Assembly: GCF_003574465.1 (NCBI RefSeq)
Contig: NZ_QOWC01000019.1
Coordinates: forward strand, 1-64,000
Origin: Methylobacterium crusticola
Lineage (GTDB): Bacteria > Pseudomonadota > Alphaproteobacteria > Rhizobiales > Beijerinckiaceae
Direction of reading: 5' to 3'
DNA length: 64,000 nucleotides
The translations under genes were made by a program, and so were the position numbers. The notes under the pieces were generated by a model. It had not been told where the DNA came from. It made no database searches and saw only the letters and a list, made by a program, of their open reading frames with translations. Position 1 is the stretch's first letter. The number at the start of each line of letters is the position of its first letter. Below are positions 15,848-24,901 of the stretch, piece by piece.

Positions 15848-18354
15848 TGACCGGCGAGGATGTGCTTCGGCAAGCCCACCTGACGCTCGCGCAGGGCGCG
15901 GCGCTGCGCCGGGTGGTGGCCGCCATGACGGCGCCGCTCGCGGAGCAGGTCGCGGCCCGCGCCGGCCTGTGCCGGGCGATCGAGGCGGTGCTCGACCACG
16001 CGTGCCGCTCCAGCGCACCGGGCCTGCGCGGCACGGTCGAGATGGCGGTCAACGAGTACGGCACGCTGAGCGACCTGCACGCCTCGGCCGGCGATCACGA
16101 GGCGGCCCGCCAGGCCTTCGAGCGGGGTCTCGCGATCGCGGACCTGTACGGCGATCCGGCGCTGATCGCCCGGATGGCCACGGATCGCGCGATGCACTTC
16201 CGCCAGGCGGGGCGTTACGCGACCGTCCTCGCCGTGCTCTTCGCCGAGCGCGACCGGCTGCAGCGCGTGGCGCCTCAGCCGTCCGAGCCGATCGATCCGG
16301 TGCACAAGGTCGAGCTCGCCATCGCGGAGACGCTGCGCTGGCTCGGCGATTTCCCGCGCAGCGAGGCGCACCTGCGCAACCTGCGCGCTCGGCTCGACGG
16401 CACGCAGGACGGGCGCGCGGACCCGTTGCGGACGTTCTTTCAAGACAACCGCGCCATCAATCTCGACGCGCAGGAGATGTATCTGGCGCTCGACCGTGCC
16501 GAGCAGGCGAGCGGCGCCGGACGCGCCCACTGGCTCGACGTGGCCCAGGCTGCCCTGGACCGCCTTCATCCCCGTTACGCGGCACTGGCGCCGTGGGCCG
16601 GGGAGGCGATGCGCGTGCAGCAATGCCACATCCTGCGCCTGCGCGGCGATCACCAGGGCGCGCTGACGCTGCTCGACGCATTGCTGCCGGCGTTCGATGG
16701 ACACGAACAACTCGCGCAGAAGCGCGGTACCGCGCGGGTCCTGCGCGCGCGGCTGCTCAACGAGACGGGGCGCGGGCGGGAGGCGGTCGACGACGCGGCG
16801 GCGGGGATCGCCGGCGAGACCGCCTACGGGCAGTGGGAGACGATCTGGAAGGCGCATTGGCAGCTGGCCCGGGCACAGCAGGCGCGCTCGCGGGCGCGTG
16901 AGGCGCTGGACGCCTTCGATGCGGCCGTCTCGGCTCTCGATCAACTGCGTACCGCGAGCCTCGGGTTTCGCCTCGACAACCTCGCGCTGCGCACGGCCCG
17001 CCCGATGCTCGACGAGGCGATCGCCACGGCGGTCGGGCATCGCGACGGCGCGCGCGCGGCCCGCTACGCCGATGCGATCAAGTCGCGCTTCCTGTCCCTG
17101 TCGCTCGCGGCCGGTGCGATCGCGGCGCCCAGGCCGGAGGATGTCGACCGGCTGGACGGCCTCGGAGCGCGCATCGACAGCCTCGTGTCGGCCTATGGCG
17201 AGGCTGCGCCGGAGGCGACCACCGATATCGCCGCGCGCGCGGCGCTGATCGAGCGGATGCGCATGAAGGCCGGTGCCAGTGGCGGCGCGCCGTCGGCGTC
17301 GCTGGACATGCCGGCGACGCTGGCCGTGCTGCGGGCTGCCGGGCAGGCCGCGATCCAGCTGTTCCTCGCCGGGAACGTTCTGACCATCGTGCTGCTGAAG
17401 GACGGCGAGGCAACCGCGCACGCGCGCGTCCTGCCGGCGCCGGTGACCGAGGCGCTGGCCGCGTTCGAACGCAACGTCACGCTGCCCGCGCACGAGCAAT
17501 TCGCGCGCGACTACGATCCTGCGGAGCGCCACCTCTCCGTCGAGACGTTCCTGCCGGAGGCGGTGCTCGGCGCGGTCCTGGCGGCGCGGGCGCTGCTGGT
17601 CTGCCCGCACGGGCTCCTGAACCTGCTGCCCTGGCCGGCGATGCCGTGCGACGAGCGCCGGCTGTTCGAGTTCCTTCCGGTCGGGACGCTGCCCAACCTC
17701 GCCTGCATCGCGCCGCTGGCGGCCCGCAGGCCTGGCGGTGGGCGCGTGGCGCTGCTCGGGGCGCCGATTCCGCGATCGGCGGCGCTGGCGCTTCCGCAAA
17801 CGGAAACGGAACTCGCCGATCTGGCGGCGCTCTACGGCGAGCGTCTCGTCGGCGCGCCGCGCGTCGGTCCGGAGGCGACGCTGGCGGCCTTCCGGGCGCT
17901 GCTCGGGTGTCGGGAGGCGGCGGGCGCGGCGCTGCATATCGCGACGCACGGCGTCTTCCTGCGCGACGATCCGGCCGGCGCCGCGCTGGTGCTGACGGAC
18001 CGGCTGCTCACCGCGGCCGAGATCGCGCTGCACCCGCTTCCCTTCACGGAGGTCACCCTCTCGGCCTGCAGCACCGGTGTCCGCCCGAGCCGGATCGGCG
18101 ACGTCGACATGCTCGGGGACGACCTCGTCGGGTTGCCGGCCAGCCTGCTGGAGGCGGGCGCGGCCTCGGTGCTGACGAGCATCACACCGGCCGCGCCGGA
18201 GGCGAGCGCGGCCCTGTTCACCGGCTACCACCGGCGCCGGCTCGGCGGCATGCTGCCCCTCGAGGCCTTCGCGACGACGCAGCGGGCGATGCTGGAGGCG
18301 GGGACGGCGCCGCTGCCGGGCTGGATCGGCTTCTCCCTGCTCGCGGTCCAGTAG
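15847..18354 (+). CDS. TPR-CHAT domain protein (caspase-like protease)
   Basis: An 835-residue cytosolic protein. Residues about 60-400 are helical TPR-like repeats (for example AVNEYGTLSDLHASAGDHEAARQAF split over two helices). The C-terminal third is a CHAT peptidase domain. The catalytic dyad is visible as His701 in LHIATHG and Cys741 in TLSACSTG, followed by the GLPASLLEAGAASVL helix and a terminal GWIGFSLLAV. CHAT proteases act in bacterial conflict systems, for example activating gasdermins or cleaving partners after sensing a trigger. The TPRs would be the sensor or substrate arm. Translational coupling to the EACC1-like gene makes a two-gene cassette. No gasdermin or other obvious target lies next to it. 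Confidence 0.88.
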   Translation: MTGEDVLRQAHLTLAQGAALRRVVAAMTAPLAEQVAARAGLCRAIEAVLDHACRSSAPGLRGTVEMAVNEYGTLSDLHASAGDHEAARQAFERGLAIADLYGDPALIARMATDRAMHFRQAGRYATVLAVLFAERDRLQRVAPQPSEPIDPVHKVELAIAETLRWLGDFPRSEAHLRNLRARLDGTQDGRADPLRTFFQDNRAINLDAQEMYLALDRAEQASGAGRAHWLDVAQAALDRLHPRYAALAPWAGEAMRVQQCHILRLRGDHQGALTLLDALLPAFDGHEQLAQKRGTARVLRARLLNETGRGREAVDDAAAGIAGETAYGQWETIWKAHWQLARAQQARSRAREALDAFDAAVSALDQLRTASLGFRLDNLALRTARPMLDEAIATAVGHRDGARAARYADAIKSRFLSLSLAAGAIAAPRPEDVDRLDGLGARIDSLVSAYGEAAPEATTDIAARAALIERMRMKAGASGGAPSASLDMPATLAVLRAAGQAAIQLFLAGNVLTIVLLKDGEATAHARVLPAPVTEALAAFERNVTLPAHEQFARDYDPAERHLSVETFLPEAVLGAVLAARALLVCPHGLLNLLPWPAMPCDERRLFEFLPVGTLPNLACIAPLAARRPGGGRVALLGAPIPRSAALALPQTETELADLAALYGERLVGAPRVGPEATLAAFRALLGCREAAGAALHIATHGVFLRDDPAGAALVLTDRLLTAAEIALHPLPFTEVTLSACSTGVRPSRIGDVDMLGDDLVGLPASLLEAGAASVLTSITPAAPEASAALFTGYHRRRLGGMLPLEAFATTQRAMLEAGTAPLPGWIGFSLLAVQ

Positions 18355-18584
18355 CCGGTGTCGATGCCGCGGGCGGCGGGCAACCCGGGCAGGGCCGGAG
18401 GTCCAGCGCGTCGCCGGGCCGGCGGCATTACGGGGCCGTCGGTCCATCGGCCGCCCGCGGCCCGCCCCCTTCCGGCACGCGCTGGGGCACCCCCGCCGCG
18501 CAAGCCCCGCGGAGCGGGGCGGGCCGACGCGGGCGGCGCGCGGGAGCGTCGGGAACGGCGGGAGGATCGCCGAGGTCGCAGGGG

Positions 18585-19121
18585 TCAGGGCGGCGGCGTC
18601 ATGCGTGGACTGAGCGCCTGCTCGAGCAGGAGGCGGCTCGGTTCGTAGCGGTCGCGGAACTGCCCGACCAGCACGTCCGTGGCCCCCGCCCGGCAGGCGT
18701 CGATCGTGTCCTGGATGTCGGCGAGCTTCATCTCGACGGCGGCCTTGCTGCCGGACGCGATGAGGCCCCGGACATAGTCGAGGTAGATCGCGTTCTCCCT
18801 CGAGCCGATCTCCTCGAAGGCGCGATAATAGTCGGCATCGGGCGGTGGCGTCGTCAGCCGAATCAGCTCGCGGGCGTCCGAGCCGACGCCGAGCCGGTCG
18901 AGCAGGGCCTGGCCCCCGCCACGCGCCATCAGCGCGTCGTGCAGCAGCGCCGCCTCGATCTGCGCCCGGGTGGCGCTCGGGTTGCGGAAGATCAGCCGCA
19001 GCGCCACCCGCTCGAAGTGCTGGGCCCACGGGCGGCCGAGCCGGTCCGTGACGCCGGCCTGCTGCGCCTCCACGGCCGCGAGGATCGCCCAGTACCAGGG
19101 TGCGTCGGGTGCCACGCTCAT
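18585..19121 (-). CDS. Small HD-domain hydrolase (SpoT/MESH1-like)
   Basis: A 178-residue HD-type metal-dependent phosphohydrolase. The expected ligands are His35 (AQHFERVALRL), the His61-Asp62 pair (AALLHDALM) and Asp135 (KLADIQDTID). The last motif and the spacing resemble the hydrolase half of RelA/SpoT and the stand-alone small alarmone hydrolases. The ED that usually follows the HD motif in SpoT is missing, so ppGpp hydrolysis is uncertain. It is the last gene of a three-gene operon; its ATG overlaps the monooxygenase stop (ATGA). Confidence 0.65.
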   Translation of the reverse strand: MSVAPDAPWYWAILAAVEAQQAGVTDRLGRPWAQHFERVALRLIFRNPSATRAQIEAALLHDALMARGGGQALLDRLGVGSDARELIRLTTPPPDADYYRAFEEIGSRENAIYLDYVRGLIASGSKAAVEMKLADIQDTIDACRAGATDVLVGQFRDRYEPSRLLLEQALSPRMTPPP

Positions 19122-20227
19122 GGGGCTGTCTCCAGCGGGATCGGGGAGGGGATCGGCGGCAGGTCGCCGGGCCGCTCGCCCGGCAGGTCCCCGCCCGGGT
19201 GAACGGCCTCACCGAGGCTGCGCCGCCGCGACACGCCCTCGGCCTCGCGCTGCCACTGCTCCACGACCGGCCGGAGTGAGGCCTCCCAGCCGGCCAGCCC
19301 CGCCTCGACGTCCTCGGCCGCATCGACGGCTTCCGCCATCCGCACGGCGTTCAGCATGCTCACGCCGGCACCCTGGCCGAGGCTGGACGGCATGGCGTGC
19401 GCCGCGTCGCCGACCACCGCGACGCGCCCGCGCGACCAGCGCGGCAGCCGCGTCGTGGTGTAGCGGTCGTGGCGACCGGAGGGCCCGATCCGCCCCAGGG
19501 CGGGAGCGAGGGCGGGGAACGCCTCGGCCCAGAGCGCGATCTCGACCGGCACGCGGGTCGCCTGCCCGTCGCGAGAGGGCGCCATCAGGCAGAAGTAGAA
19601 CGCGTCTGGCCCGCAGGGCGTGTAGAGCACCCGCAATGGCCGCGTGCGGTAGTCGTAGTAGTCCCTGATGCCGTCCCAGGCGGGGCCGCGCATCCCGGTC
19701 CGGTCGAGCAGGACCCGCGTGATGCCGTTCTGGTGCTGCGTGCGCGCGATCGTCAGCCCGAGGCGGTGGGCGACGCTCGCGCGCACGCCGTCGGCCGCGA
19801 CCACCAGGTCGGCCTCGAGGGACCGTCCGTCCTCCAGTGACAGCACCCCTCCGGCCTCTGCCCCCACGGCCCGGGAGCGCGTCGCGACCTCGACGCCGGC
19901 CCTCCGGGCCGCGTCCAGCACCGCGCGATGGAGGACGGCCCGGGTGGTCGTGCGGTACAGGCCGTCGGTCGGCGTCGTCGAGCGCGCCGCGCCGTCCACG
20001 TAGATCGTGCGCGACGTCGGCGCGAAGGCGTGCGCGTCGAAGTCAGCAAACGCCCCGATCTGCCGCAGCACCTCCTGGGCGAAGGCGTAGACGTAGATAC
20101 CGGCGCCGACGCTGCGCGGCGCGTCCGCCGCCTCGTGCACCCGCACGGACCAGCCGCGGCGCGCCAGCATCGCGGCGGCGGCGAGGCCGGCGAAGCCGGC
20201 CCCGGCGATCTCGGCGCGGCGGCTCAT
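19118..20227 (-). CDS. FAD-dependent aromatic monooxygenase (salicylate/6-hydroxynicotinate-type)
   Basis: A 369-residue group A flavoprotein monooxygenase. The FAD Rossmann motif GAGFAGLAAAAML is at residues 9-21, the DG-type motif VVAADGVRASV is in the middle, and GDAAHAMPSSLGQGAG binds FAD ribityl/pyrophosphate near residue 290. Such enzymes hydroxylate aromatic acids with NAD(P)H and O2. It overlaps by 4 nt both the upstream MFS gene and the downstream HD gene, so transporter and oxygenase likely serve one aromatic substrate. Confidence 0.9.
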   Translation of the reverse strand: MSRRAEIAGAGFAGLAAAAMLARRGWSVRVHEAADAPRSVGAGIYVYAFAQEVLRQIGAFADFDAHAFAPTSRTIYVDGAARSTTPTDGLYRTTTRAVLHRAVLDAARRAGVEVATRSRAVGAEAGGVLSLEDGRSLEADLVVAADGVRASVAHRLGLTIARTQHQNGITRVLLDRTGMRGPAWDGIRDYYDYRTRPLRVLYTPCGPDAFYFCLMAPSRDGQATRVPVEIALWAEAFPALAPALGRIGPSGRHDRYTTTRLPRWSRGRVAVVGDAAHAMPSSLGQGAGVSMLNAVRMAEAVDAAEDVEAGLAGWEASLRPVVEQWQREAEGVSRRRSLGEAVHPGGDLPGERPGDLPPIPSPIPLETAP

Positions 20228-21612
20228 TCCGCCGCCACCGTCGCGCCGGCCGCGGCGGGCTGCTCCGCCTTGGCCGAGGTCTCCTCGAGCGTGCGGCCTT
20301 TCGTGCTCGGTCCGAGCAGCGCCACCGCGACGATGCTGGCCAGGAGCAGGCCGTCGCTCACGACGAACAGCGCCAGCCGGCCCTGCAGGACGGAGAAGAC
20401 GCCGAAGGTCAGCAGGAGCAGGATGCCGCCCGCGCGCCCCATGGCCGAGGCCATCCCCATCGCGGTGGTGCGGATCTCGGTCGGGTAGAGCTCGGGCGTG
20501 TAGGTGTAGATCGAGGTCGAGCCGCTACCGAGGAAGAAGGCCGTGAACCAGGCGCAGATCATGATCTCCGTGCCGGTGCCGGCGAAGCCGAACAGCGTGC
20601 CGGACACGGCGATCCCGGCAAAGCAGGTCATCAGCCAGTACTTGCGGCCGACGAGATCGAGGAGGTAGCCGGCGAGCACGTAGCCCGGGATGAAGCCCGA
20701 GAAGATCACGACGGAGAACTGCGTCGAGCGCACGATGGAGAAGCCGTCGAGGGCGAGCAGCGTCGGCAGCACGGATTGGAAGGTGTAGAGCACGCCGTAC
20801 TCCGTGAACCACACCAGCCACAGCATCAGCGTGAGCGGCAGGACGCCGGGCGCCACGATCTCCCGGCGCTGCACGCGGTGGGTGGGCAGCGGGGCGGCGA
20901 CGGGGGCGACGGGCGGCAGCGGCCCGCCGACGGTCCGCGCCACGCGCCGCTCGATGTCGGCGACGACGGCCTCGGCCTCGGCGCCGCGACCCTGGCTGAG
21001 CAGCCAGCGCGGGCTCTCGGGCAGCACCCGGCGCATGATGCCGATGAGGAGCGCGAAGGGGGCCGTGAGCGCCAGCGTCCAGCGCCAGCCGACCGTGGGC
21101 AGGAAGATCAGGGCCCAGACCGGCGAGAGCGCGATGCCGAGTGCGAAGAACGACATCATCCAGCCGTTGAACCGCCCGCGCAGGCGCGAGGGCCAGAGTT
21201 CCGCCAGGTAGGGCGGCACCACGCAGCTCTCGACGCCGACGAAGAGCCAGGTGAGGAAGTTGAGGAGCGCGAACACCTCGATGCCGGGCGCCAGGGCGCG
21301 CGAGGCGGAAAACAGGGAGTAGAGCGCGAGGCTCCAGGTCATCACGGCCTTGCGGCCCCAGCGGTCGGCCGCGAAGCCCACCAGGAGCGAGCCCACGAGG
21401 TAGCCGGCGAGGCCGATGGCGGCGTTGATGCCGAGCGCGGACGCGCCGAGCTTCCACTCGTCGCGGAAAGCCGCGAAGGCGAACCCGGTGATCACCGTGT
21501 CCAGCGTATCGAAGAACAGGGAGAGCGCCGCCACGACGAGGACGGTGACGTGGAAGCGCGAGGATGGCAAACGGTCCAGCCTCGCGATGAGTTCCGGGGC
21601 GGTCGCGCTCAT
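20224..21612 (-). CDS. MFS transporter, sugar/aromatic-acid porter type
   Basis: A 462-residue, 12-helix inner-membrane transporter. The motif between helices 2 and 3 is GFAADRWGRKAVM, the helix 4 signature is AELWPSRLRGRFNG, and ELYPTEIRTTAMG after helix 10 is typical of the sugar-porter and aromatic-acid branches. The start is ATG 21612, with AGGAGA 7 nt upstream. It opens the MFS-monooxygenase-HD operon and is divergent from the GntR regulator, so it probably brings in the monooxygenase substrate. Confidence 0.9.
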   Translation of the reverse strand: MSATAPELIARLDRLPSSRFHVTVLVVAALSLFFDTLDTVITGFAFAAFRDEWKLGASALGINAAIGLAGYLVGSLLVGFAADRWGRKAVMTWSLALYSLFSASRALAPGIEVFALLNFLTWLFVGVESCVVPPYLAELWPSRLRGRFNGWMMSFFALGIALSPVWALIFLPTVGWRWTLALTAPFALLIGIMRRVLPESPRWLLSQGRGAEAEAVVADIERRVARTVGGPLPPVAPVAAPLPTHRVQRREIVAPGVLPLTLMLWLVWFTEYGVLYTFQSVLPTLLALDGFSIVRSTQFSVVIFSGFIPGYVLAGYLLDLVGRKYWLMTCFAGIAVSGTLFGFAGTGTEIMICAWFTAFFLGSGSTSIYTYTPELYPTEIRTTAMGMASAMGRAGGILLLLTFGVFSVLQGRLALFVVSDGLLLASIVAVALLGPSTKGRTLEETSAKAEQPAAAGATVAAE

Positions 21613-21682
21613 CGGCTGTCTCCTGCTCGGGGGCACGCGGACCGCGCGGGGTGGCGGCAGCCGGCGGCGGCGGGCCATGGAT

Positions 21683-21703
21683 TTGTATAAACGGATTATG
21701 CAA
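21683..21703. promoter_or_regulatory. Probable GntR operator
   Basis: TTGTATAA and TTATGCAA form a near-perfect inverted repeat with a 5-nt centre between the divergent MFS operon and the GntR gene. AT-rich dyads of this form are typical FCD/GntR operators, and this one lies 20 nt before the regulator start. Confidence 0.6.
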
Positions 21704-21723
21704 GAGGTCAGAGCGCGGGCAAG

Positions 21724-22452
21724 ATGAAAATCCAAGCAACCCCTGTCGTCTTGAAGGGCATGGGCGTCGAGCATGCCTACCGGGCCATCCGCCGCGAGAT
21801 CGTCTCGCTGGCGCTGCGGCCGGGCAGCGCCCTCGACGAGGCGGCCATCGCCACCCGGCTCGGCCTGTCGCGCACGCCCGTCCGCGAGGCTCTCGTCCGC
21901 CTGGCCGCGGAGTCGCTGGTCGTGCTCCTGCCGAACCGGGGCGCGAGCGTCGCCGGCATGGAGTGGGACCAGATCCGGGAGTTCCTCGAGGCGTTCGACC
22001 TCGAGCAGCGCGTCGTCACCCGGTGGGCGGCGCTGCGCCGGACGCCGGAGCAGCTGGCCGCCATCGACGCGGAGTGCGCGGTCTTCGAGCGGCACGCGCG
22101 CGGGCGCAACACGGAGGAGATGAACGAGAGCAACTGGCGTTTCCACGCGCTCATCGCCGAAGCCTGCGGCAACCGCCTCGTCGAGCGGTCCTACCGGCAC
22201 CTGCTCACGCTCGCCCTGCGGATCGCCTACCTGGCCTACGATCCGGAGTGCTTCCTCTCGCCGGGGGCCTACCGCACGCACATGGACGCGATCCTGCGCG
22301 AGCACGTCGCGATGGTGGCGGCCATCCGGAACCGGGACGCAGGGACCGCCGACGCGCTCGGGCGCTCGCACGCCCACCTTGCGCGCGACCGCATCATGGA
22401 CGTGCTGTCGCGCGGCGCGAGCGGCGCGCTCGACATCGCGCTGGACCCCTGA
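21724..22452 (+). CDS. GntR-family regulator, FCD type
   Basis: A 242-residue regulator. The winged helix-turn-helix spans about residues 15-75, with AYRAIRREIVSLALRPGS and TRLGLSRTPVREALVRLAAE. The all-helical FCD ligand domain follows, with metal-site histidines in NWRFHALIAEACGN and the HMDAILREH segment. Most members repress a divergent catabolic operon and are released by its substrate. The divergent MFS-monooxygenase operon is the likely target. Confidence 0.93.
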   Translation: MKIQATPVVLKGMGVEHAYRAIRREIVSLALRPGSALDEAAIATRLGLSRTPVREALVRLAAESLVVLLPNRGASVAGMEWDQIREFLEAFDLEQRVVTRWAALRRTPEQLAAIDAECAVFERHARGRNTEEMNESNWRFHALIAEACGNRLVERSYRHLLTLALRIAYLAYDPECFLSPGAYRTHMDAILREHVAMVAAIRNRDAGTADALGRSHAHLARDRIMDVLSRGASGALDIALDP

Positions 22453-22701
22453 GCGCGGCCGGAACCGTCCGGGAGCGCCGGCGGACGGCTCTGAGCGGGC
22501 GGCCGTCGATCGTCTCGGACGGGTGCGGCGCTGACATGCGCCGGACCCGGCATCCCCGGCAGGCCGCTTGAGCGAAGGCCCGAATCTCTCCCGCGAGCGG
22601 CGCGGCGCGCGGCGGCGGGCGCGCCACCTTGTCAGGGGCGCTCCATCGCCCAGCTAACCTCGCGCTGTCGCATTCGGTCGGCCTGAGGACGGAGGTAGCG
22701 C

Positions 22702-23538
22702 ATGCCCTATGTCACAACCCGCGACGGGGTCGAGATCTTCTACAAGGACTGGGGCCCGCAGGACGCGCCGCCGATCATGTTCCATCACGGGTGGCCGCTC
22801 TCGTCCGACGACTGGGACACGCAGATGCTGTTCTTCCTCCGGAACGGCTACCGTGTCGTCGCGCACGACCGGCGCGGCCACGGCCGCTCCGCCCAGGTCT
22901 CGGACGGGCACGACATGGACCACTACGCGGCGGACGCCGCCGCCGTGGCCGAGCATCTCGCCCTCAGCGGCGCCGTGCATATCGGGCACTCCACCGGCGG
23001 CGGCGAGGCCGCGCGCTACGTCGCGCGGTTCGGCGAGCCGCAGGGCCGCGTCGCCAAGGCGATCCTGGTGAGCGCCGTGCCCCCGCTGATGCTGAGGACC
23101 GAGGCCAATCCCGAGGGGCTGCCGCGCGCGGTCTTCGACGGCTTGCGCCAGGCGCTCGCGGACAACCGGGCGCAGTTCTACCTCGACGTCCCGACGGGCC
23201 CGTTCTACGGCTTCAACCGCGCCGGCGCGACCGTCCATCCGGGCGTGATCCAGAACTGGTGGCGGCAGGGGATGATGGGCAGCGCCAAGGCCCATTACGA
23301 GGGCATCAAGGCGTTCTCCGAGACCGACCAGACCGAGGACCTGAAGGCGATCGGCGTGCCGACGCTCGTCCTGCACGGCGAGGACGACCAGATCGTGCCG
23401 TACGCCGACGCGGCGTTGAAGTCGATCAAGCTCCTGGCGTCCGGCACGCTGAAGACCTATCCGGGCCTGCCGCACGGCATGCTCACGGTGAACGCGGACG
23501 TGCTCAACGCCGACCTGCTCGCCTTCGTGAGGTCGTGA
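22702..23538 (+). CDS. Alpha/beta hydrolase (cofactor-free chloroperoxidase/esterase type)
   Basis: A 278-residue cytosolic hydrolase. The nucleophile elbow is GHSTGGG with Ser97, the acid is in the HGEDDQIVP segment, and the histidine is in GLPHGM. DRRGHGRS and HHGWPLSSDDWD are typical of the group once called non-haem chloroperoxidases, which act as esterases and perhydrolases. It has no signal peptide. A strong hairpin separates it from the next gene. Confidence 0.93.
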   Translation: MPYVTTRDGVEIFYKDWGPQDAPPIMFHHGWPLSSDDWDTQMLFFLRNGYRVVAHDRRGHGRSAQVSDGHDMDHYAADAAAVAEHLALSGAVHIGHSTGGGEAARYVARFGEPQGRVAKAILVSAVPPLMLRTEANPEGLPRAVFDGLRQALADNRAQFYLDVPTGPFYGFNRAGATVHPGVIQNWWRQGMMGSAKAHYEGIKAFSETDQTEDLKAIGVPTLVLHGEDDQIVPYADAALKSIKLLASGTLKTYPGLPHGMLTVNADVLNADLLAFVRS

Positions 23539-23547
23539 CACGCGCGC

Positions 23548-23571
23548 GAGGGGCGCGGCGGCGCGCCCCTC
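23548..23571 (+). terminator. 10-bp GC hairpin after the hydrolase gene
   Basis: GAGGGGCGCG (23548-23557) pairs with its complement at 23562-23571 around a GCGG tetraloop, 10 nt after the stop codon. There is only a weak pyrimidine run after it, so termination may be partial. Confidence 0.5.
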
Positions 23572-23603
23572 CTTCCATCCGCCCCCCCAAGGAAGACGAC
23601 GCC

Positions 23604-24005
23604 ATGGCGAGCCAGACCGGGACGGCCCCGGACACTCCCGAGCCGGATTACGACCGGCTGCTGCGCGCCAACCTCGAGCGCGTCTTCAACGAGCGCGATC
23701 CCGCGAAGCGCCTGCGCGCCCTCGACGACCTCTTCGTCGCCCGGCCGGTCCTGTACGAGCCCGGCGGCGTCGTGGAGGGGCGCGCCGCGATCGCGGACGT
23801 CGCGGGCAAGCTCCTCGAGCAGTTCGGACCGACCTTCCGGTTCGTGCCCCAGGGCGTCGGGGTCGGGCACCACGGCCTCGGCTGCCTGCGCTGGCATGCC
23901 GGCCCGGCGGACGGTCCGACCGTCGTCACCGGGACGGATGCGGCGGAGCTCGCGGACGGCAGGATCTCGCGCCTCTGGGTGCTCCTCGACCCGCCGCCGG
24001 CCTGA
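23604..24005 (+). CDS. SnoaL/NTF2-like protein, unknown function
   Basis: A 133-residue protein. The layout of helix, LDDLFVARPVLYEPGGVVEGRAAI and strands ending in DGRISRLWVLLDPP is that of SnoaL-like cone-shaped NTF2 folds, which bind or isomerise small hydrophobic molecules. No catalytic residue can be named. AAGGA precedes ATG 23604. It follows the hydrolase and converges on the SDR gene. Confidence 0.7.
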   Translation: MASQTGTAPDTPEPDYDRLLRANLERVFNERDPAKRLRALDDLFVARPVLYEPGGVVEGRAAIADVAGKLLEQFGPTFRFVPQGVGVGHHGLGCLRWHAGPADGPTVVTGTDAAELADGRISRLWVLLDPPPA

Positions 24006-24050
24006 GGGCCGAGGGCCGGGCCCGGTCGGGACGGGGCCCCGCGGGACGGG

Positions 24051-24806
24051 TCAGATCTGGGCCTGGCCCCCGTCGACGAAGAGCTCGACGCCGTTGACGA
24101 AGCCGGCGTCGTCCGAGGCGAGGAACACCGCCGCGGCGGCGATCTCCTCCGGCTCGCCGACGCGCCCGAGCGGGATCTTCGCGGCGAGGTGGGCGAGCAG
24201 GCCCTGCTGGGCTTCCGCGTCCGGACCCGCCAGCCCGAGCAGGCCCGGGGTCCGCGTGGCGCCGGGGCTCAGCGTGTTCACCCGGATGCGGCGGTCCTTG
24301 AGGTCGAGGATCCAGTTGCGGGCGAACGAGCGGACGGCCGCCTTCGAGGCCGCGTAGACGCTGAAGGCCGGCGTGCCCTCCGTTGCGGCCGTCGAGCCGG
24401 TCAGGATCACCGAGGCGCCGTCCACGAGGAGCGGCAGCGCCTTCTGGACCGTGAACAGCACGCCCTTCACGTTGCGGGCGAAGGTGTCCTCGTACTGCTC
24501 CTCGGTGATCTGGCCGAGCGGCAGCATCGAGCCGCCGCCGGCGTTGACGAACAGCACGTCGATGCGCCCGGCCTCCGCCTTCACCCGCCCGTAGAGGATG
24601 TCGAGCTCGCCGAGGCGGGAGGCATCCGCCTGGATGCCGGTGGCGCTGCGGCCGATCGCCGTGACGGCGGCGTCGAGTTCGGCTTTGCGCCGGCCGGTGA
24701 TGAAGACGCGGGCGCCCTCCTGGGCGAAGCGCCTGGCGGTGGCGAGGCCGATGCCGCTGGTGGCGCCCGTGACGACGGCGACCTTGCCGGTGAGCTTCTG
24801 GGTCAT
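24051..24806 (-). CDS. SDR-family oxidoreductase
   Basis: A 251-residue classical short-chain dehydrogenase. TGATSGIG is the cofactor loop, VNAGGG replaces the usual NNAG, and the catalytic residues are Ser in LTGSTAA and Tyr/Lys in VYAASKAA. The Gly-Arg-Arg after strand 2 (ITGRRKAEL) suggests NADP(H). The substrate is unknown. It is divergent from a LysR gene 95 nt away, which probably regulates it. Confidence 0.92.
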   Translation of the reverse strand: MTQKLTGKVAVVTGATSGIGLATARRFAQEGARVFITGRRKAELDAAVTAIGRSATGIQADASRLGELDILYGRVKAEAGRIDVLFVNAGGGSMLPLGQITEEQYEDTFARNVKGVLFTVQKALPLLVDGASVILTGSTAATEGTPAFSVYAASKAAVRSFARNWILDLKDRRIRVNTLSPGATRTPGLLGLAGPDAEAQQGLLAHLAAKIPLGRVGEPEEIAAAAVFLASDDAGFVNGVELFVDGGQAQI

Positions 24807-24857
24807 GGGGATCTTCCCTGTCTGTATGGTGATCCGACGATGACGGAGGGCGCAGCG

Positions 24858-24871
24858 TTGCGCTATGGCAA
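24858..24871. promoter_or_regulatory. Candidate LysR binding site
   Basis: TTGC-N6-GCAA, a dyad compatible with the LysR T-N11-A rule, lies in the SDR/LysR divergent region about 30 nt before the LysR start. Confidence 0.4.
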
Positions 24872-24901
24872 TGGCTGAAAGTCATCGTTGCGGAAAAGTC
24901 G

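Noticed and set aside
15601-19323. 1,240-codon minus-strand frame opposite the CHAT gene
   Set aside because: Arg/Ala-rich shadow of the TPR-CHAT coding sequence, with no motif; the plus strand carries the catalytic domain.
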